DNA of 64,000 nucleotides from Glandiceps talaboti (lineage: Eukaryota; Hemichordata; Enteropneusta; Spengelidae), in contig NC_135554.1 in NCBI RefSeq assembly GCF_964340395.1, forward strand, positions 21,278,592 to 21,342,591, in the 5' to 3' direction. Positions within the stretch are counted from its first letter, which is position 1, and each line of letters begins with the position of its first letter. The notes under the pieces were generated by a model. It worked only from the letters and a program-made list of their open reading frames with translations, was not told the origin of the DNA and did not search any database. A program made the position numbers and the translations under genes. This document shows, one piece after another, positions 1 through 13,052 of this stretch.

Positions 1-238
1 TGTGTCAGAAATAATCTTTAATTGCCCCTTATTTTCCTTATTTTGAGGTCCATAAATTTGAAGTAATCAACGGTTTCTTTCATTCTAGAGGTGCATCCTA
101 TGCGGAGGGAGTAATTTATGCAGCATGCATGATCAATTTGCATGATGAAACATGAGATCTTAGATGATGGCATAGGCACAAGATGCAGTATATATATACG
201 GTATATGCAGACGAGATCTTTAAATTGGGTGACTCTAC
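1..238. other. Intronic or 3' sequence of the sorting nexin gene
   Basis: This stretch lies downstream (minus-strand sense) of the last sorting nexin exon seen in the window. I find no further exon that continues the BAR domain here, so the C-terminal exons should lie to the left of position 1. Confidence 0.5.
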
Positions 239-2107
239 CTCTTCTATCATTTTCTCAAGCTTGGCCATCTTCTGTTCTTTGATTTCATCGGGAGTTTTAC
301 CAGTCAAAGAGCCTATAGAATAACTTGGGTCCGTGATCTTGACCTGAGTGACAGCGGTAAGGTGGTAACAGAATTAAGAGGGCAAGCTTTAATCGGTGAA
401 GGTTTGCTGAGATCGTTCTCAGGTGTGATGCAGGCAAAAGAGATGAAAGCATCTTACTCAAAATTGACATTTTACTGCTCAGTTACCAAGAGTCTCAAAA
501 AGAAATATTTCAATTGTTATTTTTGATGGAAAGAAGTTCCAAACATGAAGAATTAAAACACTTGAAAACTACAGTGTATAGTACTTGTTAATTCAAGACA
601 AAGTCTGTCATTAGAAACCTGGCAACAGTGCAAATAACACTTGACTGAATGGGGTACCCATTTCTTAGCTTACAGAACTGCTTTACAAGGGATAGAAGAA
701 GGAATGGTATGCAAGTGCAAAGAAGCAAAGCATTTATACTACATACTGGTGATTACTACACTAAACAGAAACTTGCAACAATTCTACAATGTGACTTTGA
801 TTTCTCAATCTACATCACCAAAGTATCTATGGCAACCATGACACACTATGCTCCTTTGAATTTATAAAGAAGAATTTTTTTTTCATCAACTGTTAACTTG
901 ACTGTGAGATAGTTGATAGTTGGTATCACATCTATACATATTATACAGGAAGTGGCACAATGACTGTATCCATAGTTTTATTACAGGGCCACAAGCTGAG
1001 TTTATACATTTGAAGGGATCATTTTTGCTGCATTTTTAAAAGGTGCCTATCATAGTATTCTTCATACTGAAGCATAGTACATCATCACTTGCTTTTAGCA
1101 GAACTTAAACTTGGTAGTTAGGCATAATGTAGTCTTGCTGCTTGACCCTCAGGCTATTCTACTTTTGGTCAATGTGACCGAAGGTCACTAGTGAGGGTGA
1201 TAGCCTGCCCTCATATCTATCAGAAGAAAGTGAGATCTAGCAGCTAGACTAGGCATAATGTTGTTTAAAACAATTCAATGAAATTTAATATACCGATATA
1301 CTTAAAACTAAAAGTAAAGGAAGCCCTTTTAATGCTCACAAGACAGAAGACTATTTTTAATGTCACTGAAGGTATACAGAATACTAATATTATGTTAAGA
1401 ATAGTTCAATCAGGGAACTTTTTTGTTGAATATTTTCATCAGAGTATGAACTCAGCTTGTGCCACTATAACTTTTGATAATCTAACAACTTCATCTACCA
1501 CATTCTTTTATCCTATTTCCTATAATTACGTTTAATACTTCAACTCAGTTTGGGAGACATACTGGTACTATTTACAGTCACCTTCGGCTACTGTTACATG
1601 TAACAACAACTTGAATATAAACATCTGAAGTAAACAACTCAATGAAACAGTTAGTAACGCTCTACTTCCAGCGATTATACAGTATGGCTAGTAGACTTTT
1701 AACATGTAGAATTTCATAAAACTATAGAGGCAATACTCATTCTTCATTTATCTATATTCTGGTAAAATATTTCCTGGTGTTATAACATACAAGTTGCTAC
1801 TGTGTTTATCTGACTAATAATGAAATAAACTGAAGTGAAGAAAACTACCTGTTCCCTTTCATTCTTCCTCTTGAAGGCATCTTCCTGGGCTAGTTCATAT
1901 TCAACTTGAATACTGTCTCTTTTCTTGAGAACTGACTGTGGGTTGTAGAATAAATTATACCAAAATAAGTAGAGTTAATTTTGTTCCCTTCTTTCGTACC
2001 TAGTTTTTAATGTTTGTATTACTATTATTGTATTGTACCAGTGTGTGTGTGTGTGTGTGTGTGTGTTTGTTTGTGTGTGTGTGTGTGTGCATGCATGTGT
2101 GTGTGTT

Positions 2108-2158
<51 letters not shown>

Positions 2159-5100
2159 ACGTGCACGTGCACGTACGTGTGCATGTCTATTGCAGTCACA
2201 ATAAATGATATTACAACGGGTTTCCATGGCAATAACTCATCAGGCTTAAAAGTATAAATCGGATATTGTATTTTTTATAAAATACTTTGTCTACAAAGTT
2301 CTAATATATCTGTTTGACATTTTTGATAGTGTCAAATTCATTTTTCTGAACAAGTTAACCGTACCCAATACAACCAACATTTACACACACTGATTTGTAT
2401 AGTATGATTTACCTTTAACATCAACTTTCCAATGACACATCAACATCAACTCACCTTGATAGAATCAGAATACAGTAAATATTCTCTCACTGGTGGTAGG
2501 AAATACTGTTCTTGTTCATCGCTCTAAAACAAATTATACAAATTGGGCAAATAGCTAAGATCAAATCCTGCAAATGTTGATATTTTCCCTATTTCAAAAA
2601 TTATAGGATGTTTTCATTCTACAAGTGGTTTCCAGATTCCCAAGACTAAATTTTCCATATTATTGAGACAGGCACGTTGTATTTACTATGTACAAATCAG
2701 CAGCAAAATAAATGTTAATGACTTAATATTTCTGACATTCATTTTTGTGTTTTCTGTTAATTGTTATAACATAAAACTATGTAGAGTTAAGTAATTGGTA
2801 CCCACAAGTTTTCCACATTTTATATTTGAGGCATAACTGAAAAGAACGTTTACCTGGCATCTCCCACCCCTAGCTATGAAACATCTTACAACTTGCATGT
2901 AGTACACATGATAACTTACCAGATCTTGTACAGCTTTTTGACAAGTCTCTATACATTCAGCCATACATGTCATTGTTTCTGCTAACTCAATCTCCGAATT
3001 AGACCATAAACTAAATACTGGACTGTATTCACCTAGTTCTGTGATGTAATCTGAACAAATGAAAGGAAATAAAACTAGTTTAATCAAATCTGAGGAAGCA
3101 TTTCGTCATTTATTCACTTTATTTCACTTTAAATTTGCATAATCTTAATCTTGGTACTTTCTGTATTAGCAGACATCAAACATATTCTACGACTTGTCAG
3201 AGTGATTCTAACTTCTGTCTTTCTTACTATATACATGTTATTGTTTTATACATAGTAAATTAAATAAATCTAAAAACATGCACTGACACTGGTATTTCTA
3301 TAATTTGATACATGTTTAGCTTGCCTGAAAGTCCATAACATAAATTTTATGAATATATGTTGAACTTTTGAATTCTCACTCAAATTCATAATTTATGCGA
3401 TCTTTCTTTAAAAAAGGTTGTTTTTTTTCTTACTTTTGTCTTTCTGGAACTGAAACTATTTATTGTTCCTAGTTTTTCACCCAAAAATGGTTGAAAATGA
3501 GATGCAAGCTCCTGTATATCACATACCCAAAGTTTTTCTTTGATGAGTCTGTCAGAATTATTACTCTTCCTAGTTTTAAACCAAAACTTAGTCAAAATGA
3601 GGAGGAATTTCATATATTTTATTTCACCTACCTTGATTTTCTTTGATAAGTCTTTCTGACACCCTATTGATAGTTCCTAGTTTTTCACCAAATGTCTGGA
3701 TATATTCCCCCATCATTGTGTACTCTGGACTTCTACTCTTCAGCATGTAGGTGGCTGCCACATTTCTCATAGAATCACCCATACGGCTCAACACACCAGG
3801 GCCTTGCTTCTTATGTGCAGTCAGTTCCTACACAGAAAAACACATAAAAATAGTCAGATTTTAACTTTGGGCAATAGGTAACATAACGAACAATAATTAT
3901 ATTGCACAATGACATACAAAAGATTGTACATTATGACGAAAACAATGTGATGTGGAATTGGGAAATTTAGTAAGATAATTTTTTTTTTTTTTTAAATCCG
4001 AGGTCACCCCAGACTGCTACAATGAATATGAGTGCATAGCATTCACTCTACTACAGTCACTATACCATGCACAAGCCAAGTTAAACGGAAAAATATGAAA
4101 AATATACGCTGGTCATTCTACATCACAGCAATGTGCGCCTATGTCACGAAAATGTGTGTCTACGTCACTGGTTCTGCTGTGTTCAAAATATAACTCAAAA
4201 CATTCAAAATTGCTATTCCTTGCCCCGATTTGATTTATATTACTGGTGCTGGTATAATTATGTTATTCTCTAATATTTTTTCTTCATTCAGCTGGAAAAT
4301 ACTCATGACCTAAGGGTTGTCACTACAAGTCTAGTGACTCACAGTGACAAAGGCCCCTTATGTCACTCATATTTTCCTTGGCTGAACAAAGAAAAATATT
4401 GGGAAATAACATCTAAGTGTTATTGAATTTGCATGTCACATTCTGTTTTTTTCCACAGCATAGTTTTTGAACTGATTTTGATAACTAGACATAAAATTGA
4501 AGTACCAAGTTTTACAGATAATTATTCCTTCCCTAAAAAAAACCTGCATTACAACCTAACACCTCCTTGTTCCCTTCTTTAATATTACAAAGACAACACC
4601 TACTCAAGGAACAGTCAAATACAAAACACTTAATATTACCAAAGAAACCACACACATATTTTTCAGTACTATACTGTCTTCTGTAATTCTTTCAGAGCCT
4701 AGTAACTATTCAATATGTGTGGTGATTTCAACTGGACTCTCATCAAGTGTGCAGTGAGCCAACTCAGTCAAAATTGTCACACATCAAAGTGACTATAACT
4801 GCTAACTTTCACCATCATCAAATTGCTATATATATAATTACAAACATAATACTTTGTTATTTAGAATTACCAACTATGAATTCAAAAATTCCAAAAGTTC
4901 TCGTTATAATACATTATTCTCACAGGAAAAATGATACACATCTAAAAAAAATTGATAATTTCAAATGTGTAATAAATTAATTTATCCAGCAAACTGATGT
5001 TGAAGTTAAAAGAACATGCATATCTAACAGATCAATAAATTATGTTAATGTGATGTTAATTATTAATCTAATTACCTTTTTTGTCTACTTAATTTTAAAA

Positions 5101-7181
5101 ATAGTTATTTCTTAGCATTAATTTGTGTGTGCAACATGCTGAAAGCCATTTTACGAGAAACATCAGAATGAATGTGACGTGACAAAAAAACTACAAACTG
5201 TGCCGATGGTAAGGTGTGGAATTAAGGTTCTGTTACTATGGAAACCAAGGTGTGGATGATGTGGATAAGATACACCGGAGGATCTGTACCATTTGCTTTG
5301 GTCTCTACCCACCAGAACAGTTACTATGGCAACTGTGGTAACTATGGCTACACCTAGGCAAGCAGAAATCGTTAAAATTACCCATGCCTTTGCAGTCAGG
5401 AAAATTTGAAAAGCTGAATTAAATGAAAGAATGGGATGGTCCGCAATTCGCATGAGAAATTTGTTGAGTGCTTTCTGTCTTGTCTTCAGGAATTCTGGAC
5501 TAAAATGGTCATATCTCCTCAGACTATGCTTCTCTGGCAACGGCTGTAAAAAAAAGAGAAACACAAAATAATTTTATTATGATTTTGAAGTGATTGCAAT
5601 GTACAAGAGTAGAATTTCTTGCATTATCAGAGAGTTGTATGCAAGGTATTCAGCTTATGTTTGCAAAAAAAACACTAAAAAAGAGAAGACACTTAGATAA
5701 AGTAGAACATGACTTTTATCATTCTTGATACTAAGCTATATGTATTTGTGGGTGCATGACATTGTGTGTGTTTTCACAAGTGACGGCATGTGTATGTTTT
5801 TGTGTATACAATATATCATGTTGTGTACCTGTGGACATGCCTAAATGTAGACTGTACGATACATAGTGACGTTTCGCCCTCACCGGCCTCCTCTCACACT
5901 ACGTGGTAGGGGTTGGCCGATATGTGAGGGCACCCCATCACGGCGTACCTTACAGATTAGCCTAAATGTTGCCATATACTCAATCAGTTGACGTGTGAGT
6001 GATTTCAAAATAGTTATACTGAGTGGTATTATATTAGCTATTAGATATACTTACTGGTATAAGATGAGTTGGTTGAGTTTCTTCTAATTTATTTCTAAGC
6101 CACAGGAAATCTTGATATCGTCTACGTACAAGGTATTCTGGGTGGTCAAATGAGCTTCTGGTGGTCTAGATGTAAAAATAACAGTTCAGTAATAATTAAG
6201 ATAGCGTAAACACTGGAGTCCCCAAAAATGTCACCTTGCAAAATCATGGCTGTCATCAGAAATGCCACCCTACTGTGATTACCACTCCTCATGGGCAAAC
6301 AGTAAAACTGACTTTGGTAACAACTTTGTATGTTACATACAGTACCCATGGTGCAACTGCTGACATTAGACCATGGACAAACAGAACAGGGTAAGTATAC
6401 TAGTAAACAACTGGATTGGATTAATAATGCCTTGCTCAGCATGTTGGAACTTCAAACAGTTTTATGGCCTCTTTATGTATACATGAATGCCAGGAGAACT
6501 GGAAGTTTGTTTGTGAAGTGAACTATTATGCAAAGTGGCCAAAAACACTGTTCTTATCAAATGAGGGAATGTAATATAAGTCTCTGTACTTCCAACATGC
6601 TGTGCAAAGTGTTATTAATCCAACTCAGTTGTTCACTTTCCCTGTTTGTAATAGGTTCTGTTTGTCCACAGTCTGATGTCGGCAGTTGTATTTACCTTAG
6701 TAACAACTCTACATGCATATTACATATGGTGTCTACATTGTACGTACTTACCTTAGTGACAACTCTGTATGTTACATACGCTGTACCCATACTTCCCGAA
6801 TGTTTCTCTGGATCATCTACAGTCACAAACAAGTCTCTTGTTTCCATATCTTGATCATCTTCTTCCACTTCTTCTTCTTCATGGTCATCAAGTTTAATAG
6901 ATCCAGCTAATGCAGTCTGTGATGCATTAGAAGCATTAGATATATTGCTTTCTGCCCCTGGAGATCGTAGATCTTCCTCCTGGTTTCAAAATAATAAGGA
7001 AATGTATTAAAGCAACAAATTCATATTCTAGTACATACAGTTCTATGTCACAACAACCTGTGTCTATATCATTGATTCTGTACAAGTCAAAACATTCAAA
7101 CCACCACCATGATATCTACTGTATAGTTTTATTTACCATTCAAAAGTTGATTTTGATTAGCTGCCGTGTGTGTGTGTGTGC

Positions 7182-7270
<89 letters not shown>

Positions 7271-7476
7271 TATGCGTGTACAGGACTCTCAAAATGTGCA
7301 GTAGTCCGCCAGGACACATACAAAATAACTATCATATCTACACTACCAAATTTGTAGGATGGTAGTCTTTCAGACCCATGGAAATCAATAGAAAAATAGA
7401 AAACTGTAGCTGAAACATTTCACTTAGCTAAATCTGACTTACCAAGCAAAGAAGTTAAATTCAAAATCTTATATAT

Positions 7477-7534
<58 letters not shown>

Positions 7535-7543
7535 TGTGTATCT

Positions 7544-7631
<88 letters not shown>

Positions 7632-8211
7632 ATATGTTGACTAACAAATTAATATACATGATTAATTTATGAAAGCGTACGAAATACAATTCACTACAAT
7701 TTTTTGAGACAACCTGACATGATGGTTTAAATCACTGTAAATATTACAGATTCACCACATTAATTCTGTTGCCTAAACCAAATTCTGCTAATACGAGAGC
7801 AGAGATATATTATATAGTAAACCTTTCACATTTCACTTTTGTAACAAATGTCACCAGAATTTCTAAGCTTTGTCAATCAGGGTACATGCTGTTTGACTCA
7901 CATCCCATCACCCCATTTTCATTATATGGGGGCAGGAGGAGGGAGCTGTTGAATAAAGTCTGATTTTTGACAATAGACAATACTCAACAACAATAGAGGT
8001 GGCTAGACAGACATCACATTCAGATTTCATTTTTTTTTCTCTGACAAAAAATATCATTAAGACATAGCATATAGAAATTCTTTCCTACCTCGAAATCATC
8101 GTCATTTAGTGAAAGAGCCCTCGTCAAGGGGTCCTGTAATGGATATGTGAGGTCCGGACCCTCCCCCAATCCAGACAGTGTTTTCGTATTGCCACCTTTA
8201 ACTTCCGCCAT
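239..8211 (-). CDS. SNX30: Sorting nexin of the SNX7/SNX30 type (PX-BAR), 3' end outside window
   Basis: Nine coding exons with consistent phases: 8211-8089, 6979-6752, 6165-6055, 5543-5382, 3827-3632, 3050-2920, 2523-2455, 1935-1849 and 343-239, about 404 codons in all. The product should bind phosphatidylinositol 3-phosphate on early endosomes and shape tubules as a BAR dimer in the SNX4 branch of endosome recycling (family knowledge). Exon 1 and most of exon 2 encode an acidic disordered N-terminus. Exons 2-4 encode the PX domain, including [15 protein letters not shown], the proline-rich PPLPEK loop split over the exon 3/4 junction, and HPILSFN near its end. Exons 5-9 encode the BAR coiled coil, including [17 protein letters not shown] and [15 protein letters not shown]. 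The start at 8211 (MAEVKGG) is preferred to an upstream in-frame start because it is the last methionine before conserved sequence and lies in an ATGGCGGAAG context. SNX7 and SNX30 are vertebrate paralogues, so an invertebrate gene may be co-orthologous to both; the INIP neighbour favours the SNX30 name. Confidence 0.93.
2040..2178. repeat. (TG)n microsatellite in sorting nexin intron
   Basis: A long TG tract is interrupted by TTTG and GCATGCATG units and ends in an alternating purine-pyrimidine stretch (GCACGTGCACGTGCACGTACG). Such sequence can adopt Z-DNA. The open frames over it are artefacts of the 2-bp period. Confidence 0.9.
6354..6690. mobile_element. Foldback (MITE-like) element beside sorting nexin exon 2
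   Basis: The left arm at about 6354-6460 reappears as an imperfect reverse complement at about 6585-6690, for example CAACTGCTGACATTAGACC against CAACTGCCGACATCAGACTG read from the other strand. The loop is about 125 bp. The right arm ends about 60 bp from the donor of exon 2 (6751). No coding capacity is seen. Confidence 0.65.
7165..7278. repeat. (TG)n microsatellite
   Basis: An almost pure TG tract with CGCG interruptions near both ends, in the intron between sorting nexin exons 1 and 2. Confidence 0.95.
7477..7632. repeat. (CATATA)n followed by (TA)n
   Basis: About ten CATATA hexamers grade into a long pure TA run. It lies in the first intron of the sorting nexin gene and is fully self-complementary. 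Confidence 0.95.
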
Positions 8212-8861
8212 GTTGAAGTGATTGGAACAGAGGTGGCACAGTTCATTATATGAAGGGATGACGTATGTTTTTACAAGAACTATATCCAAGGTAAACAATG
8301 ACACTATTACACTTTACGCCTTGATATACTATAAAAGTTCAATAATTTATACAGGCTTATTTAAGTTCATCGTTCCCATTGTCTGTGGTAAACCTTTGTA
8401 AATAAAAACGATCTCGTTTGAACTTTTCCCACCCTTAGTAAATATCGATCAGTCTTTTTCGGCCTTCTACATCTAACCGATAGAGGGCAGTACTCTTATC
8501 GGCATTGAATGGCTTCATTGTGGTGTGACACGAGACAGTGTGCGACGGTAACATCATTTCACAAATTCAACCTGTCCGTGATGCGCCATAAAGCGAAGCT
8601 GAACTTTGAGCCATAGCCAGACTACTTTACTATACCTAGACAGTGTTCAGACATTTTGTATACGTAGTGTTATCTCGAAATTGGCGTTTGCCGACCTCTC
8701 ATGGGCCCAACACTCAGTGTACATATTATTATGTACATGGTGGCCAGTGAACAGATTTGATTGCAGTGACGTGCAACGTTATATATCTAGTATATGATCT
8801 TGGAGCAGAACGTTAGACTAGAATAGAGTAACACATTTTTGTAAAAGAATATTTAAACAGG
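8212..8861. promoter_or_regulatory. Shared divergent promoter of sorting nexin and INIP
   Basis: The two start codons are 650 bp apart and face away from each other, with no other gene between them. The sorting nexin start is embedded in ACATGGCGGAAG, which combines a YY1-like ATGGCGG core with an ETS-like GGAAG core, typical of TATA-less housekeeping promoters. The transcription start sites themselves cannot be read from the sequence. Confidence 0.6.
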
Positions 8862-11855
8862 ATGTCAGCAACTCAGCCACCTAATAATAACCCAGCACTG
8901 AATGTTGGTCAAGGTATTTAAATAGTGGTACTACAGTAGCTGCAGTTATATTTGTAATTAATAGTGTGCTGTAATATTAATTGTGCCTTTTCATTTGTGA
9001 TAACATGAATCCTTTTGATATAATAGTTATAGTTTCTGCTTTCAGTGTCATGTCTATGTTAAGTGTGTAAACATGTATAACTAAGTTCAGGACATTTTGT
9101 CAAACATTGGTACTAATATAACTTACAACTATTTTTTAGTATTTTAAATGTTTGATGTGAACTTTATATCATATACAATTACAACCACAGTTAGCTCTAT
9201 GTTGTTATTGTCAAAATCATTATTTCAAGAAAAAAGCTTTTTCTTTTTTCACCCCTTAAAATGTACCTACCTTAACCCAAACTATCCTAACCTTAATTTA
9301 CAATGTAAAGTATTTTGACACTAACCCTGTGTAATATCTACAATCTTGAGTTTCAACTAACTTGCATGAAATTTTTAATTTAAATAATTCAGGACTTTGG
9401 TTAAACAGCTCATATTTGCTTACTTGTTACTTTCTGTGAATCATTTACAGAAAGACAGAATAGAAAAATTTTGGAGGACTTGCAACAAGAGAAGAAAAGA
9501 TTGCGAATGATGCAAGGACAACCAAACAGGTAGGGTACCGGTAGTTGGTTACCAAGACAATCAAAGTGATGAGGAAGAGCAGAAGTTGTTGAGATGTCTG
9601 TGTTGTGCGCTGTTGATAAAAGTGTTTCTCTGGGGCCGATGATCATTTCACTAGTGTAATTAATTTAGCTACACGGTCTGTCGTTTCTGAGTCTCTTAAT
9701 ATTATATATTCCTCCCTACTTTTAAATGAAATGGAAAGCACAAAAGATAAATCAGTAAAATTTAATTCAAATACAAAAGAAAACACAAAAATCAGAGGCA
9801 TTCTCACAGTTCTGATAGTTATTCAAATTTATTGCTGTTAAATTTCATTCTAAATTTTCTTGTTGAACTCCATCTTTGTTTTCATTCTTTATTTTAAAAG
9901 TGGTGGTGGTATTTTGGGACAACTTCCAATGCAGAGACCACCAGCAGTCAAAGACCAACCAGGACAGGTAGGTCATGTCATTAGTAAGTTGTCTCAGGCA
10001 TTAAGATACTTGAAGACAGCATATTCATGTATCGTACTGTGTCTTTATTAAGAGTACCCACTGTTTTATGACAGTTTTCGAGAAATGCATATGTGAAATA
10101 ATAGTATGTAGACTTGAACCTATGCCATCTCTAAGAGAACTGTCTTTTACCATATATGGAATCCTTTGTTGGAAGTCCTTCACCAGCTCTGGTGTTGGGT
10201 TGTGTGGTGTTGATAGATTAGATTTGATGGAGGGATGGACAGACAGAGGGCGTGACAGCTGGAGGGAGGGACAGGCAGTGGGAAAAGCAGATGGTTGGTT
10301 GGTTGGTTGGTTGGTTGGCTGGTTGGTTGGTTGGTTGGTTGGTTGGTTGGTTGGTTGGTTGATTGGCTTTATGAATGGATTTATGAATGAATGAATGAAT
10401 GAATGGATAGATTGATTGCTGGATTGAATGATTCATTGATTCATTGATTGATTGATTGGCAAGGGACAGATGATTGGATAGATGTATCTACATGCATGAT
10501 AAATGGATTGATTGCTAAGTGGGTGACTGATGTGTTCGTTGTTGGATGGCTAAAGAGATGTTTTGGTGCACCTGAAGGGCACAGGCCCCAACCTTTAATG
10601 TGTGAGTTTGGCTCTAACAGCATTCTTCAATCTTGATAGTAGTTAATAGTGTAATACTGTATATATACGAAATTGTGCAAATGTTGGAGATGTTGATATG
10701 CTTTTCTGTAATTTCAGATGGTAACAATGAGAGATCCAACAGAAGCACATCATCTAGCAATGTCACAAAGAACAGCACTACAGGTGAATACATAGCTCAA
10801 TATTTATTTGAGTCAACAACTAAAGGGTGAGATCAATAGTTCAATAGGATAAAAAACATAATTCACGTTGTTTGGGAGTGGGGGGGGGGGTTGAACCACT
10901 TTAGTTCTCATCTGACAAAAAAAGGTGATTTCACTGTTAATGGAATCTATTTTGTACCCCTAAATTCAACTATTTCTTTTAAAAACGTTATTGAATCAAG
11001 AAATGGAAGAATTTTCACTTTAGTAGTAAGTGCATGGCACTAAAATACAGGAGTGTCAATTTAAGAGAATTTTTTGTCACTACATACTGACCCAAATCTT
11101 TTTATAATATACATTGTACTTATCACAAAAGCCAGTCAGAATTATTTCTGCCGTTAGTACACTTGTATTGATTATAGCTATCAATTTACATATGATTTTG
11201 GGAGACAAGATATTACCTCAGTAACTTACACAACTTTGAAATCTTGTGAAGAAGCCCTACTGCACTTGACATGTGTTCAGCCATTTTTTTTGGTTTTCCT
11301 GCAAAGGTTTATGGGAAAATTTCTTTTTGATGACATCATGAATATCCCAATCTCCTGACAAATACAGTGTCAGTTTTGTCCTCTCTGTGATAGATGGTGT
11401 TTTATTATGACCTGACAAAGTGACATAGTCATGGTGAAAAGCTCCCATAGACCTTAGGGAGAAAGTGTCATCCTTCATCTCTCTGTTCAAGTTATTGGGA
11501 CAACTCTTGATGTAAATAGCCACCTTCATGCTGTGCCTTAGCCAGTTAGTCTCTCTAAAATGCAATGATAGGTGGCGCTGTTTATTATGAGAACATTCCC
11601 ATAGATCTCAGGGAGAAAGTGTCATCCTTCATCTCTGTTATCAAGTTATTGGGACAACTCTTGATGTAACTAGCCTCCTTCCTTATAATTGTAATACCAT
11701 TTCTGTTTTGTTTCTATAAGTAACAATGCATTTTCTCTTTTTTTTTCTCTTTGCAGCATGCCCATAGTAATTCAGTAGCATATTTTATCACACAAGATTC
11801 TTCATTTGGTAATCTTATACTCCCAGTAATACCAAGACTGTCAGCTGACTCATAG
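8862..11855 (+). CDS. INIP: SOSS complex subunit C (INIP)
   Basis: Five exons: 8862-8913, 9451-9529, 9901-9967, 10718-10783 and 11757-11855 (TAG at 11853). All have GT-AG borders and matching phases, giving 120 aa. INIP is the small subunit of the SOSS complex (SSB1/2-INTS3-INIP) that binds single-stranded DNA at double-strand breaks in the nucleus and promotes resection and ATM signalling (family knowledge). The match rests on a basic helix ([16 protein letters not shown]), then [20 protein letters not shown], then the very conserved tail [20 protein letters not shown]. Human INIP is 104 aa; the extra residues lie in the N-terminus and the Gly/Pro-rich linker encoded by exon 3. It pairs head to head with the sorting nexin gene. 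No catalytic residues are expected in this adaptor subunit. Confidence 0.94.
10290..10460. repeat. (GGTT)n / (GAAT)n / (GATT)n tetranucleotide tract
   Basis: Consecutive TTGG, GAAT and GATT tetranucleotide runs in INIP intron 3. Open frames across it are spurious. Confidence 0.9.
11445..11675. repeat. Diverged ~148-bp direct duplication in INIP intron 4
   Basis: The segment containing CAGGGAGAAAGTGTCATCC and TTATTGGGACAACTCTTGAT occurs at about 11593-11675. A close copy lies at about 11445-11530, in the same orientation. Confidence 0.8.
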
Positions 11856-12218
11856 ATGACTTCAGTTTAGGGAATTTTGGTGCTCTCTTTTTATTGTAAT
11901 CATTATAAAACTTGGGGGGAAAAAACACCATTAGATATTTTTCAGTTTGTGGAAAAAAAAGAATTGAGAATTGAATTATTATTACATCAGTGTATTTAAA
12001 GATGTGCAAAAAGAAAATGTATAACTTTTGCTCAGAACCACCAAAATGGTTGGCTAGTAGTGGATGTTTTTTACAGAAATCATGTGAAAATTGTAAAATG
12101 AGTTTAAGTAACTTACATTATAGTCTGGTTCCTGATGTTAGTAACAGTATGGAATACGGTCTGTCAGAAACTAGACTACTTACATAAGTGATAGCAAAAC
12201 AGTAGGTTGTATTTCATT

Positions 12219-12380
<162 letters not shown>

Positions 12381-12535
12381 TAAGGACACCATTCATATGC
12401 AAGGAATGAAAACAACAGCAAGTCTACACAGAAATATTATTGTAACTGTTTGTTATTATTTTACACAGAAAGAACGTAAGGGCTTCTAATGTTTGTATTT
12501 ACAGAAACAAGATTCAGGGCGATAGATTAATAATT

Positions 12536-12605
12536 GTTGAGTGGCCAAGCAGTCAGTTCATTTGCCTGTTACCACTGCAGCATGGGGTTGAACCTGCTCA
12601 ATGCA
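12536..12605 (+). mobile_element. Possible tRNA-derived SINE head
   Basis: A sequence resembling a Pol III A box (GTGGCCAAGCAGTCAG) is followed about 45 bp later by a B-box-like GGGGTTGAACCTGC. The spacing is that of a tRNA, but the flanks do not fold into a full tRNA that I can see. A degraded tRNA-derived SINE is the best guess. Confidence 0.4.
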
Positions 12606-12964
12606 GCCACATGTCAAATTAAGATTAAAATTTGGGTATGAAAAGCTGTCGTCTGGCAGAGCTACAAGAAAAGTTGGTCCAAAACAAATAAGCATGATCA
12701 TACTTGAGTTATTGTTTCACTGATAAGTAAACACTAAAGGTGAGAACCAGGGATTGAATCGTGGGTCTTTAAATGAAGGTCTGTGTGTATTAAGAATGTT
12801 GTTAAGGTAGAATGTGCCTCGGGATGAATTTTACTGAAAATCAAAACTTTGCCATATGGAAGCTTGCTTCAGGCTGTTTTGAAATAATAAAAGAAATTTG
12901 CAGGTCCACCATCTTGTTTTCAAGTAAACCAACATTCTTTTGTTTTCCCATAGAGTTAACACAG

Positions 12965-13052
12965 TATTTGGTGGCCATATTGGATTCTAAAATTTGCATA
13001 AATTTGATAAAATTTTGACCTCCATTTCAAAAATTTGTATGGTGACCCTTGA
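12965..13052. repeat. Dispersed repeat, copy 1 (related to 48414-48485)
   Basis: GTGGCCATATTGGATTC and TTTGTATGGTGACC occur about 80 bp apart. The same pair occurs at 48414-48485 as GCGGCCATATTGGATC and TTGTATGGTGACC. Confidence 0.55.

Noticed and set aside
243-307. Acceptor at about 312 for sorting nexin exon 9
   Set aside because: It would break the frame with exon 8. The acceptor before position 343 (CACTCAG) keeps phase 0 and adds VKITDPSYS, in line with the BAR region.
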